A stretch of DNA of 7,182 bases from Silvimonas sp. (GCA_030151005.1 JASLES010000356.1:1-7182); one strand, 5' to 3'; positions 1 through 4,889 are shown, counted from the first letter of the stretch. A program made the numbers and translations. Notes: generated by a model not told the origin, from the letters alone.

Positions 1-155
1 GCGTTGGAGGTGGCTGTCAGCGCCGCTTCGCCCAGGTAATGCCCGACCCACATCGAGTTGATCGAGGCATTGAGCGACTGCAGCACGTTGCTGCCCAGCA
101 CCGGGAGCGAAAACATAAACAGCGTACGCCCCACCGGCCCGGTGGTGAGATTCAT
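1..155 (-). CDS. MATE-family multidrug efflux transporter, N-terminal part (cut by window start)
   Basis: The minus strand reads MNLTTGPVGRTLFMFSLPVL at the N-terminus and later SINSMWVGHYLGEAALTATS before running off the window; 51 complete codons are present. A short polar start with TGPV, a first hydrophobic helix containing FSLPVLGSNVLQSL, and the MWVGHYLG..AL.A segment are typical of the first transmembrane helix and following loop of MATE transporters. These are inner-membrane, 12-helix proteins that export cationic drugs in exchange for Na+ or H+. The start is either the ATG at 155, preceded by AGG six bases upstream, or an in-frame ATG at 170, preceded by GGA eight bases upstream, which adds five residues (MSRSR). 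The gene is divergent from the GIY-YIG gene. Substrate and subfamily cannot be judged from 51 residues. Confidence 0.8.
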   Translation of the reverse strand, partial: MNLTTGPVGRTLFMFSLPVLGSNVLQSLNASINSMWVGHYLGEAALTATSN

Positions 156-244
156 ACGAGACCTGGACATGCGACAGTTCCAGCTTTATGTGATGATCAG
201 AGTCCCGAATATTGGCGCGTTTACGCGCGGACGCAAACCCTTTT

Positions 245-565
245 ATGCAGCCCGTAGCCGAAGGCGCCAGCGCGCCCTGGTTTGTCTATCTGATTGAATG
301 CCGCAATGGCAGCCTGTACACCGGCATCAGCAACGATGTCGCGGCGCGTTACGTGGCCCATGCCAGCGGCAAAGGGGCGCGCTACACCCGTGCTAATCCG
401 CCCTTGCGGCTAATGGCCGTGCTCTGCTGTGCCGATCGGGCCGAGGCGTCGCGCAGCGAATATGCCATCAAACGGCTGAGCCCCAAGGCCAAGCGAGTGC
501 TGTGTGCCAGTAACCCGCCAGATGCCGTCTTGCTGGCGCAACTGGACACCTTGCTGACTGCTTGA
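245..565 (+). CDS. GIY-YIG nuclease superfamily protein, YhbQ/UPF0213-like
   Basis: This is a small single-domain protein of 106 aa. Counting from the ATG at 245, the GIY-equivalent is V14-Y15-L16 and the YIG-equivalent is Y25-T26-G27. The family's other conserved positions follow: R35, H39, a GKGARYTR stretch (42-49), and E72 in SEYAIKRL, the likely metal-binding glutamate. Length and order match E. coli YhbQ-type proteins, which are stand-alone GIY-YIG domains; their cellular role is poorly defined, with DNA cleavage or repair usually assumed. An in-frame TTG at 212 would add 11 residues, but family homology begins near PWFVYLIE, so I prefer the ATG. The Shine-Dalgarno signal is weak: GGA lies 13 bases upstream. 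The stop codon directly abuts the stop of the convergent HD-GYP gene. Confidence 0.85.
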   Translation: MQPVAEGASAPWFVYLIECRNGSLYTGISNDVAARYVAHASGKGARYTRANPPLRLMAVLCCADRAEASRSEYAIKRLSPKAKRVLCASNPPDAVLLAQLDTLLTA

Positions 566-1954
566 TCAGCCCGGCAGCGTCACTTCCGCCACGCGGCAGA
601 GCGCCTCAAAACACCGTGGGTCAATGGCGGTGCCGACACTCTTTTTCATGATCGCCAGCGTTTCATCCACCGACATGGCCGGGTGATAGGGGCGTTCCGC
701 ACTGATCGCATCAAAAATGTCGGCCGTGGTCACAATGCGCGTTTCCAGGGTGATGGCCTCACCCTTGAGCCCGCGCGGGTAACCTGAACCATCCAGCCGC
801 TCATGGTGCGCCGCCGCCATGCGCGCCAGTTCGCGGAAAGAAGAAATACGCGAGAGGATGGCCTCGGTATAGCTGGCGTGCATCTTCACCGCTTCCCACT
901 CTTCTTCATCCAGCTTGCCGGGCTTATCCAGAATAGAATTGCTGACACCCAACTTACCAACGTCATGCAGCAATGCAGCCCGCCGCAACCAGCGCCGACG
1001 CGGTTCCGGGATATCCAGCGCCGCCGCAATGGCATCGGTATACAAGCCAACGCGCTGACTGTGACCGGCAGTAAACGGGCTTTTGGAATCCACGACCTCG
1101 CCAAAGCCTTCGGCGATATCGTCCAGGTAATCGTCATCCAGCGGCACGGCATATTGCGCCGGCTCCAGCGCCAGCACTGCCGTGGCGATCTGGTCTGATT
1201 CAAGCATCTGCCAGAACAGCGCATCTGCCGCGACGGACTCAAACGCCCGGCACAACTCCGGATCAAACCACTTGCCAGCGCGATTGCGCACTTCGTTGAT
1301 GGCCGCGCCACGCCCGGCAGAAAAATGGAACACGTCGATCACCTGCGCCAGCAAGGCAATGCGCGAGGCCAGCGGAATGTCTTTTCCCTTCAGGTGCTCT
1401 GGCCGGCCGGAGCCATCCCAGTGTTCATCCAGCGAGCGGATGCCGTTCGCCACCGTTTCATTGAAACGCAGGCGCCGGGCGATTTCCGCGCCACGGTCGC
1501 AGCGTGTCTGGATCAACTCCTGCGACATCTCGCCGCCATTTTTGAGCACATTCATGATGGCTTGCAGACGCTCGCGCCAGCGTGCGTTGCGGCCGGTGTG
1601 GCTGAACACAAACCCCAGGATTTCCGGCAGGCCGGAGCCGACCAGTTTGAAGCTTTGCTTGAAGCCCAGATCGTCCGTGAGATACAACTGGCAGATGCGT
1701 GCCGCATTGCTGCTGCAGCCCAGATCCTTGAGCAGCAAGGTGTAGTAGAGGTCCCACTGATCCCGTTCGCTCACGCCCAATTCACGGGCGATATTGATGC
1801 CGATCCAACAGCAGCGGACACAATGTCCTTCTGGCTGGCCTTCGGTAATATCCAGCGCGTAGCTGAGCGAGGCCATCAAATCGGCCAGTTTGAGGCGTGA
1901 CACCGGGCTGGCTGCCACGGCGGCCGACATGAAGAGGGTGGATTGTGCATTCAT
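566..1954 (-). CDS. Tandem HD-GYP protein, predicted cyclic-di-GMP phosphodiesterase
   Basis: This 462-aa protein has two HD-type halves. The C-terminal half (about 275-460) is a complete HD-GYP domain: AGHS with H298, the HD pair H330-D331 in LLHDVGKLG, H359, HHERLDGSGYP (383-393), and D412 in ADIFDA. These residues form the metal centre and c-di-GMP site of HD-GYP phosphodiesterases, which hydrolyse c-di-GMP to pGpG or GMP. The N-terminal half (about 25-230) repeats the fold but is degraded. It keeps H44, has K76-D77 (LLLKDLG) in place of HD, EHWDGSGRP (177-185) in place of HHE..DGSGYP, and D207. It is probably sensory or structural. No signal peptide, transmembrane segment, receiver or PAS domain is visible, so it is likely cytoplasmic. 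The ATG at 1954 is preceded by GGAG nine bases upstream. Cyclic-di-GMP usually controls biofilm and motility; the target here is unknown. Confidence 0.9.
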   Translation of the reverse strand: MNAQSTLFMSAAVAASPVSRLKLADLMASLSYALDITEGQPEGHCVRCCWIGINIARELGVSERDQWDLYYTLLLKDLGCSSNAARICQLYLTDDLGFKQSFKLVGSGLPEILGFVFSHTGRNARWRERLQAIMNVLKNGGEMSQELIQTRCDRGAEIARRLRFNETVANGIRSLDEHWDGSGRPEHLKGKDIPLASRIALLAQVIDVFHFSAGRGAAINEVRNRAGKWFDPELCRAFESVAADALFWQMLESDQIATAVLALEPAQYAVPLDDDYLDDIAEGFGEVVDSKSPFTAGHSQRVGLYTDAIAAALDIPEPRRRWLRRAALLHDVGKLGVSNSILDKPGKLDEEEWEAVKMHASYTEAILSRISSFRELARMAAAHHERLDGSGYPRGLKGEAITLETRIVTTADIFDAISAERPYHPAMSVDETLAIMKKSVGTAIDPRCFEALCRVAEVTLPG

Positions 1955-2004
1955 TCAGTGTGACTCCAGAGCCGGACAGCCTGACACTGCTCTCCAGTCT
2001 GTAA

Positions 2005-2010
2005 GTTTAT
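2005..2010 (-). promoter_or_regulatory. Candidate -10 element of the HD-GYP gene
   Basis: On the minus strand these bases read TATAAA, one mismatch from TATAAT, about 50 bases upstream of the HD-GYP start codon. The implied transcript would begin near 1998 and have a leader of roughly 45 nt containing the GGAG ribosome-binding site. No good -35 hexamer lies at the right spacing, which would suit a promoter needing an activator. The paired palindromes at 2018-2051 lie where such a regulator could bind. Confidence 0.35.
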
Positions 2011-2017
2011 ACACGCA

Positions 2018-2051
2018 CAAAATCATGATTGAAATCAAAAATCATGTTTTT
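2018..2051. promoter_or_regulatory. Paired AT-rich palindromes, candidate operator
   Basis: The 9-mer AAAATCATG occurs at 2018-2026 and again at 2038-2046, exactly 20 bp apart. The first copy sits in a perfect 10-bp palindrome, AATCATGATT (2020-2029). The second sits in an imperfect one with A-runs and T-runs flanking CATG (2038-2051). Their centres, 2024.5 and 2044.5, are about two helical turns apart and lie upstream of the candidate HD-GYP -10. This layout is typical of two dimer sites on one DNA face. The regulator is unknown; chance AT-richness in a divergent promoter region is the alternative. Confidence 0.4.
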
Positions 2052-2116
2052 GCTTACGAATCGACCAACGGTTAGCGTGCCTTTGGCCTCTCCTGCGGAA
2101 TAACGCATAAATCCTT

Positions 2117-2122
2117 TATAAT
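2117..2122 (+). promoter_or_regulatory. Candidate -10 element (TATAAT) of the methyltransferase gene
   Basis: A perfect TATAAT lies 75 bases upstream of the preferred GTG start at 2198. Sequence at the expected -35 spacing (around 2094-2099) does not resemble TTGACA. Transcription would start near 2129, giving a leader of about 70 nt that contains the terminator-like hairpin at 2154-2177. Confidence 0.45.
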
Positions 2123-2153
2123 TCAGGCTAGTCCAGCACCAGTTACCCCGGAC

Positions 2154-2177
2154 AAACCGGCCAGATGCCGGTTTTTC
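2154..2177 (+). terminator. Terminator-like hairpin in the methyltransferase leader
   Basis: AAACCGGC (2154-2161) pairs perfectly with GCCGGTTT (2167-2174) across the loop CAGAT. The T-run at 2172-2176 completes an intrinsic-terminator shape on the plus strand. It lies between the candidate -10 (2117-2122) and the methyltransferase start. The upstream gene runs the other way, so the hairpin cannot serve as its terminator. It may be an attenuator or the end of a short leader RNA. A weak competing helix pairs CCGG at 2148-2151 with CCGG at 2157-2160. Confidence 0.5.
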
Positions 2178-2197
2178 TGTCTGTGAAGAGATCGCCC

Positions 2198-3019
2198 GTG
2201 AACAACACCCCTGAAATCCGCCCCGGCCAGTCGGTCGAATTGCTTAAACAGCTGCATATCCTGACCCGTGACGGCAAACTCAATCAGGACAGCCGCCGCA
2301 AGCTCAAGCAGATTTACCATCTGTACAACTTTATTGAGCCGCTGTTGACCGAGGTACTGACCCGCCACCCCGATGTGTCGCTGGTGGATCACGGCGCGGG
2401 CAAGTCTTACCTGGGCTTTATCCTGTACGACCTGTTTTTCAAGGCGCGGGACACAGGTCAGATCTACGGCATTGAAACCCGCCAGGAATTGGTGGATGGC
2501 TCCCGGGAACTGGCTGGCCGACTTGGCTTTGGCCGGATGTCCTTTTTGCATGAGACGGTCGAGCAATCCATCACCTCCAGCGCCCTGCCTGAACAGATTG
2601 ACGTGGTGACCGCGCTGCACGCCTGTGACACCGCAACGGACGATGCGATCCGCTTTGCGCTGGAAAAAAACGCCCATCACATTGTGCTGGTGCCGTGCTG
2701 CCAGGCCGAAGTGGCATCACACCTGCGCAAGCTGAAAAATCAATCTTTTGGCAAAACGCCGCTGTCTGAAATCTGGCGGCACCCCATCCACACCCGTGAG
2801 TTTGGCAGCCAGATCACCAACGTACTGCGCTGCCTGTTGCTGGAAGCGCACGGCTATCAGGTGACGGTGACGGAACTGGTGGGCTGGGAACACTCCATGA
2901 AGAACGAGTTGATCATCGCCAGCAAATCCGGCCAGCGCCCGCGTAATGCCAAAGAGAGGGCAGAAGCGATTCTGGATGAACTGAACCTGGGTGAGATGCG
3001 CTACCGGTTTGTGTATTGA
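2198..3019 (+). CDS. Class I SAM-dependent methyltransferase, Methyltransf_32-like
   Basis: This protein has 273 aa if the GTG at 2198 is the start. It shows a Rossmann-type SAM fold: motif I LVDHGAGKSYLG (62-73), an acidic residue ending strand 2 in GIETRQ (E93), ALHACDTATD (139-148) in the motif IV region, and a conserved PCCQ (166-169). The LHACDTATD plus PCC pattern is characteristic of the Methyltransf_32 family, which includes eukaryotic METTL25/GSTCD-type proteins. The substrate is unknown and I do not assign one. A basic N-terminal helix (RRKLKQIYHLYNF, 33-45) precedes the fold. The GTG is chosen because GAAGAG ends about six bases before it. The in-frame ATG at 2165 has no ribosome-binding site and lies inside the hairpin at 2154-2174. 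The gene has its own likely promoter and converges with ugpQ. Confidence 0.8.
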   Translation: MNNTPEIRPGQSVELLKQLHILTRDGKLNQDSRRKLKQIYHLYNFIEPLLTEVLTRHPDVSLVDHGAGKSYLGFILYDLFFKARDTGQIYGIETRQELVDGSRELAGRLGFGRMSFLHETVEQSITSSALPEQIDVVTALHACDTATDDAIRFALEKNAHHIVLVPCCQAEVASHLRKLKNQSFGKTPLSEIWRHPIHTREFGSQITNVLRCLLLEAHGYQVTVTELVGWEHSMKNELIIASKSGQRPRNAKERAEAILDELNLGEMRYRFVY

Positions 3020-3048
3020 GGGGCGGGTGTTCTTGCATCCATGGCCGT

Positions 3049-3080
3049 CCCGGATTCTCGCTGCGCGTCATCCGGGCTAC
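3049..3080. repeat. REP-like hairpin element, copy 1
   Basis: CCCGGAT (3049-3055) pairs with ATCCGGG (3070-3076), leaving a 14-nt loop. The left end CCCGGATTC and right end CATCCGGGCTAC are repeated identically at 3491-3527. From memory, similar 'CCGGAT...ATCCGGGCTAC' palindromes are common dispersed intergenic repeats in proteobacteria; I could not search for this. Its place just after a stop codon in a convergent gap is typical of REP elements. Confidence 0.65.
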
Positions 3081-3120
3081 AGGGCTGATACTGGCCTGCA
3101 TTGCAAAGGCCACCTACGGC

Positions 3121-3179
3121 GGCCCACTGGATTCCCGCCAAGGGGGCCGCCGAGGTCGGGAATGACGAAGTGGTGGGCC
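3121..3179. repeat. Nested inverted repeat
   Basis: An outer 7-bp stem, GGCCCAC (3121-3127) with GTGGGCC (3173-3179), encloses an inner 7-bp stem, ATTCCCG (3131-3137) with CGGGAAT (3157-3163). The inner part, GGATTCCCG...CGGGAATGACG, resembles a widespread proteobacterial dispersed hairpin repeat (recalled, not searched). The two stems are separated by 3 nt on the left and 9 nt on the right. Confidence 0.6.
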
Positions 3180-3181
3180 AG

Positions 3182-3211
3182 GCAAACCATTCTTGTGAAC
3201 AGATGGTTTGC
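3182..3211. repeat. 9-bp perfect inverted repeat next to the GGGGTT array
   Basis: GCAAACCAT (3182-3190) is the exact reverse complement of ATGGTTTGC (3203-3211), with a 12-nt loop. The right arm ends on the base immediately before the first GGGGTT unit, so hairpin and array form one structured block. No T-run follows it. Confidence 0.7.
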
Positions 3212-3241
3212 GGGGTTGGGGTTGGGGTTGGGGTTGGGGTT
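3212..3241 (+). repeat. Telomere-like tandem repeat (GGGGTT)5, G-quadruplex motif
   Basis: There are five perfect, uninterrupted copies of GGGGTT. With five G4 tracts and 2-nt loops it fits the strictest G-quadruplex pattern on the plus strand, which is also the sense strand of the upstream methyltransferase. The unit is the same as the Tetrahymena-type telomere repeat, but an interstitial position in a bacterial gap rules out that role. Copy number could vary by slippage. Confidence 0.9.
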
Positions 3242-3282
3242 GCTTTTGACTTTCCCCCCCATCAAAGCCCAGCGCCGAAGGA

Positions 3283-3308
3283 GTCGAGGGAGACCTTAGG
3301 CTCCCGAC
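3283..3308. repeat. Bulged inverted repeat in the dispersed-repeat block
   Basis: GTCG (3283-3286) and GGAG (3289-3292) pair with CTCC (3301-3304) and CGAC (3305-3308), with a 2-nt bulge (3287-3288). The loop ACCTTAGG can close further. This looks like part of the same repeat block that continues to about 3412. Confidence 0.45.
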
Positions 3309-3357
3309 CGACTGAGGGAAGCCCGGAGGGCCGCCAGGCAGGGGTCGCCTTTCTTTG

Positions 3358-3403
3358 CCTACTTTCTTTGGGGCCGCCGAGGTGGCGAAGCAAAGAAAGT
3401 AGG
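3358..3403. repeat. Perfect 13-bp inverted repeat (CAAAGAAAGTAGG type)
   Basis: CCTACTTTCTTTG (3358-3370) is the exact reverse complement of CAAAGAAAGTAGG (3391-3403). The 20-nt loop holds a further GC-rich short stem (about 3373-3377 with 3382-3386, one G-T pair). A partial extra copy, CTTTCTTTGCC, lies just upstream at about 3349-3359. I recognise this CTTTCTTTG/CAAAGAAAG hairpin as a common intergenic repeat in proteobacteria, from memory only. Confidence 0.75.
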
Positions 3404-3490
3404 GTGCTCCGGCCACCGCCGGTATCAAATGCCTTTCACAACCGCGCCAAAGGCGCTAACACCCACAACAATATGAACCAGGTCCGCCAC

Positions 3491-3527
3491 CCCGGATTCC
3501 CGGCCTGACGCCCTCCATCCGGGCTAC
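3491..3527. repeat. REP-like hairpin element, copy 2
   Basis: CCCGGAT (3491-3497) pairs with ATCCGGG (3517-3523), with a 19-nt loop. The first 9 and last 12 bases are identical to the element at 3049-3080 and in the same orientation, while the loops differ. The two copies bracket the other repeats of this gap. Confidence 0.65.
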
Positions 3528-3581
3528 GAAGTGGCACTCCCTATCTATTTTGAAAGACGCCAAGGTGGATTGCCGCCACAG

Positions 3582-3630
3582 CCCAAAATCCCCCTCCGCC
3601 CTCATCCCTCCCCCAAAACCCCCTCATCCC
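3582..3630 (-). repeat. Minus-strand G-quadruplex-type tract across the ugpQ stop codon
   Basis: Seven runs of three to five C on the plus strand (3582-3584, 3590-3594, 3599-3601, 3606-3608, 3610-3614, 3619-3623, 3628-3630) are separated by 1 to 5 bases. The minus strand is therefore a strong G-quadruplex motif. It covers the last nine codons of ugpQ, its stop codon and about 20 bases beyond, and would be present in the ugpQ mRNA. Confidence 0.75.
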
Positions 3631-4354
3631 GCATCACCGCCAACTCATCCGTAAACACCCCACTTACCCCCCACGCTTTCAGTTCCCGCGCCCGCGCCAC
3701 GTCATTCACGGTATACGCCAGCACGTGATACCCCGCCTGCCGAACCGCATCGACCCGCGCAGCCGTGAGTAGCTTGTGGTTGCAGTGCAAAGACACCGCT
3801 TCGAGCGCCTGCAAGCGCGCTTGCCAGTCGTCGTGCCAGTGATCAATCAACCAGCCCACCGGCAACCACGGGGCGGCGGTCACGGCGGCCTGGAGCGCTT
3901 CATAAGAGAACGAGGACAACAGCGGCGGCACGGCTTCACCTTGCCAGAGCAGCGCGGCGTCCCGCGCCACCAGTTTGCCGGTTTCAAGCTCCCGCCCAGG
4001 GCAGGGTTTGATTTCCACGTTGGCCAGCAACTGGTTACGCACGCAGTACAAACCCACATCACTGAACGCCGGAATGGGCTCGCCAGCGAACTCTTCCCCT
4101 TTCCAGCTACCGGCATCGACGTCCAGCAAATCTGCAAAGCGTTTACTGGCCATGGGGCCGTGACCGTCACTGGTGCGCTCCAGCGTATCGTCATGCAAGA
4201 GCACGCACACATTGTCTGCGGTGAGTTTCACATCGAACTCCACCGCGCCATAGCCGTATTCGGCAGCTTTCATCATGCCGGCCAGCGTGTTTTCCGGGGC
4301 CAGACGGCCGCCACCGCGGTGGGCAAACAAAAAGGGGTAGGGCCAGTCGCTCAT
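3602..4354 (-). CDS. ugpQ: Glycerophosphodiester phosphodiesterase
   Basis: This 250-aa cytosolic-type GDPD has the usual UgpQ length and no signal peptide. It hydrolyses glycerophosphodiesters, from phospholipid breakdown, to glycerol-3-phosphate and an alcohol. Visible motifs are FAHRGG with H12-R13-G14, PENT (20-23), VEFDV with metal ligands E39 and D41, HDDTLERT with H54, NVEIKP with E114 and K116, and GVFTDE (232-237) closing the TIM barrel. The two histidines are the acid/base pair known for the family. The ATG at 4354 has AGG about nine bases upstream; an in-frame GTG at 4360 is too close to that site. The C-terminal tail DEGVLGEG is encoded by the G-rich tract at 3582-3630 and may be a late addition. 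No ugpBAEC transport genes are adjacent. Confidence 0.92.
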   Translation of the reverse strand: MSDWPYPFLFAHRGGGRLAPENTLAGMMKAAEYGYGAVEFDVKLTADNVCVLLHDDTLERTSDGHGPMASKRFADLLDVDAGSWKGEEFAGEPIPAFSDVGLYCVRNQLLANVEIKPCPGRELETGKLVARDAALLWQGEAVPPLLSSFSYEALQAAVTAAPWLPVGWLIDHWHDDWQARLQALEAVSLHCNHKLLTAARVDAVRQAGYHVLAYTVNDVARARELKAWGVSGVFTDELAVMRDEGVLGEG

Positions 4355-4607
4355 GAGCACATACCTGCATCAAAAAGAGGGTGAACAGGTTCTCTGACGA
4401 TTATGCAGCATGGATTGTTCCATCGACATGTCAGACCGTCCGCGCTGCCAAAGCGTCAAACCTGTCAGGCATGCGGTGTATACTGGCAGGCTTACCCGAA
4501 AATTCAGTAACGTGGCACACCGGCTATTGTTTTTGCCTGATAGCACGGGTTTGTCACGCTGCGGCAATATCGGTGTCATTCAATACAGTCATTGAGCGAG
4601 AGCAAGT
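4355..4607. other. Divergent intergenic region between ugpQ and yggX
   Basis: This 253-bp gap must hold both promoters. On the minus strand CATAAT (4400-4405) is a possible ugpQ -10 without a good -35. On the plus strand TATACT (4479-4484) is a second possible -10. A 7-bp inverted repeat with one G-T pair, CCTGTCA/TGGCAGG (4461-4467 with 4484-4490), overlaps it, and GACATGTC (4425-4432) is an 8-bp palindrome. No small gene is convincing here. Confidence 0.4.
4551..4579 (+). promoter_or_regulatory. Candidate sigma-70-type promoter for yggX
   Basis: TTGTCA (4551-4556, five of six matches to TTGACA) and TGTCAT (4574-4579, four of six matches to TATAAT) are separated by 17 bp. The predicted start near 4586 gives a leader of about 22 nt containing the GAGAG ribosome-binding site of yggX. 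The -10 is weak, so this remains tentative. Confidence 0.3.
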
Positions 4608-4880
4608 ATGAGCAGAACCGTCAACTGCGTGAAACTCGGCCGCGAGGCTGAAGGCCTGGATTTCCCGCCAGTACCGGGCGACCTGGGAAAACGCCTGTGG
4701 GAAAGCGTCTCTAAAGAAGCCTGGCAAGCATGGGTGCGTCATCAGACCATGCTGATCAACGAAAACCGGCTGAATCTGGCAGACCCAAGCGCGCGCAAGT
4801 ATCTGCAACAGCAGATGGAAAACTACTTCTTTGGTGGTGGTGCAGATGCGGTACAGGGTTTTGTGCCGCCCTCGCACTAA
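4608..4880 (+). CDS. yggX: Probable Fe(2+)-trafficking protein / oxidative damage protection protein YggX
   Basis: This 90-aa protein matches the YggX family over its full length, starting with MSRTVNC (conserved C7). It then shows REAEGLDFPPVPGDLGKR (12-29), SKEAWQAW (35-42) and QTMLINENRLN (46-56). In enterics YggX protects Fe-S clusters from oxidative damage and is thought to take part in labile Fe(II) handling; C7 is important for that protection. It is a small cytoplasmic monomer. The ATG has GAGAG five bases upstream. In E. coli the gene neighbours mutY; here it is followed, 119 bp later, by ppk, with only a weak hairpin between them, so read-through is plausible. SoxR/SoxS-type control is known in E. 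coli but no such site is recognisable here. Confidence 0.95.
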   Translation: MSRTVNCVKLGREAEGLDFPPVPGDLGKRLWESVSKEAWQAWVRHQTMLINENRLNLADPSARKYLQQQMENYFFGGGADAVQGFVPPSH

Positions 4881-4889
4881 GCAAGTAGC

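Larger units (their letters stand above)
3020..3601. other. Convergent intergenic region dense in hairpins and repeats, no convincing gene
   Basis: This 582-bp gap separates the 3' ends of the methyltransferase and ugpQ genes. Reading frames across it are repeat translations, with GV, PN or QP dipeptide runs from the GGGGTT array and arginine/proline-rich stretches elsewhere. None has family resemblance. Besides the repeats listed separately, I see a 6-bp hairpin TGGCCT/AGGCCA (3092-3097 with 3107-3112), a 5-bp hairpin GCGCC/GGCGC (3444-3448 with 3452-3456) and a run of seven C (3254-3260). No hairpin is followed by a clear T-run in either direction, so no classical intrinsic terminator is evident for either gene. 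Confidence 0.7.

Noticed and set aside
803..1900. Several long plus-strand open frames inside the HD-GYP gene
   Set aside because: They lie opposite a gene with clear HD-GYP motifs, show no family resemblance, and have arginine/alanine-rich shadow composition.
2165..2197. ATG at 2165 as the methyltransferase start
   Set aside because: It lies partly in the loop and stem of the terminator-like hairpin and has no ribosome-binding site. The GTG at 2198 has GAAGAG at good spacing.
3212..3241. GGGGTT array as a CRISPR array, origin iteron or real telomere
   Set aside because: The unit is only 6 bp with no spacers, there are no cas or rep genes or DnaA-box cluster, and it sits between two chromosomal genes.
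3077..3508. Open frames of 62 to 135 codons across the repeat region (with GV, PN or QP runs)
   Set aside because: They are translations of the GGGGTT array and dispersed hairpins in several frames. None has a family match or convincing ribosome-binding site.
3776..4384. A 202-codon plus-strand frame opposite ugpQ
   Set aside because: It is antisense to a gene with complete GDPD motifs and has no recognisable domain.
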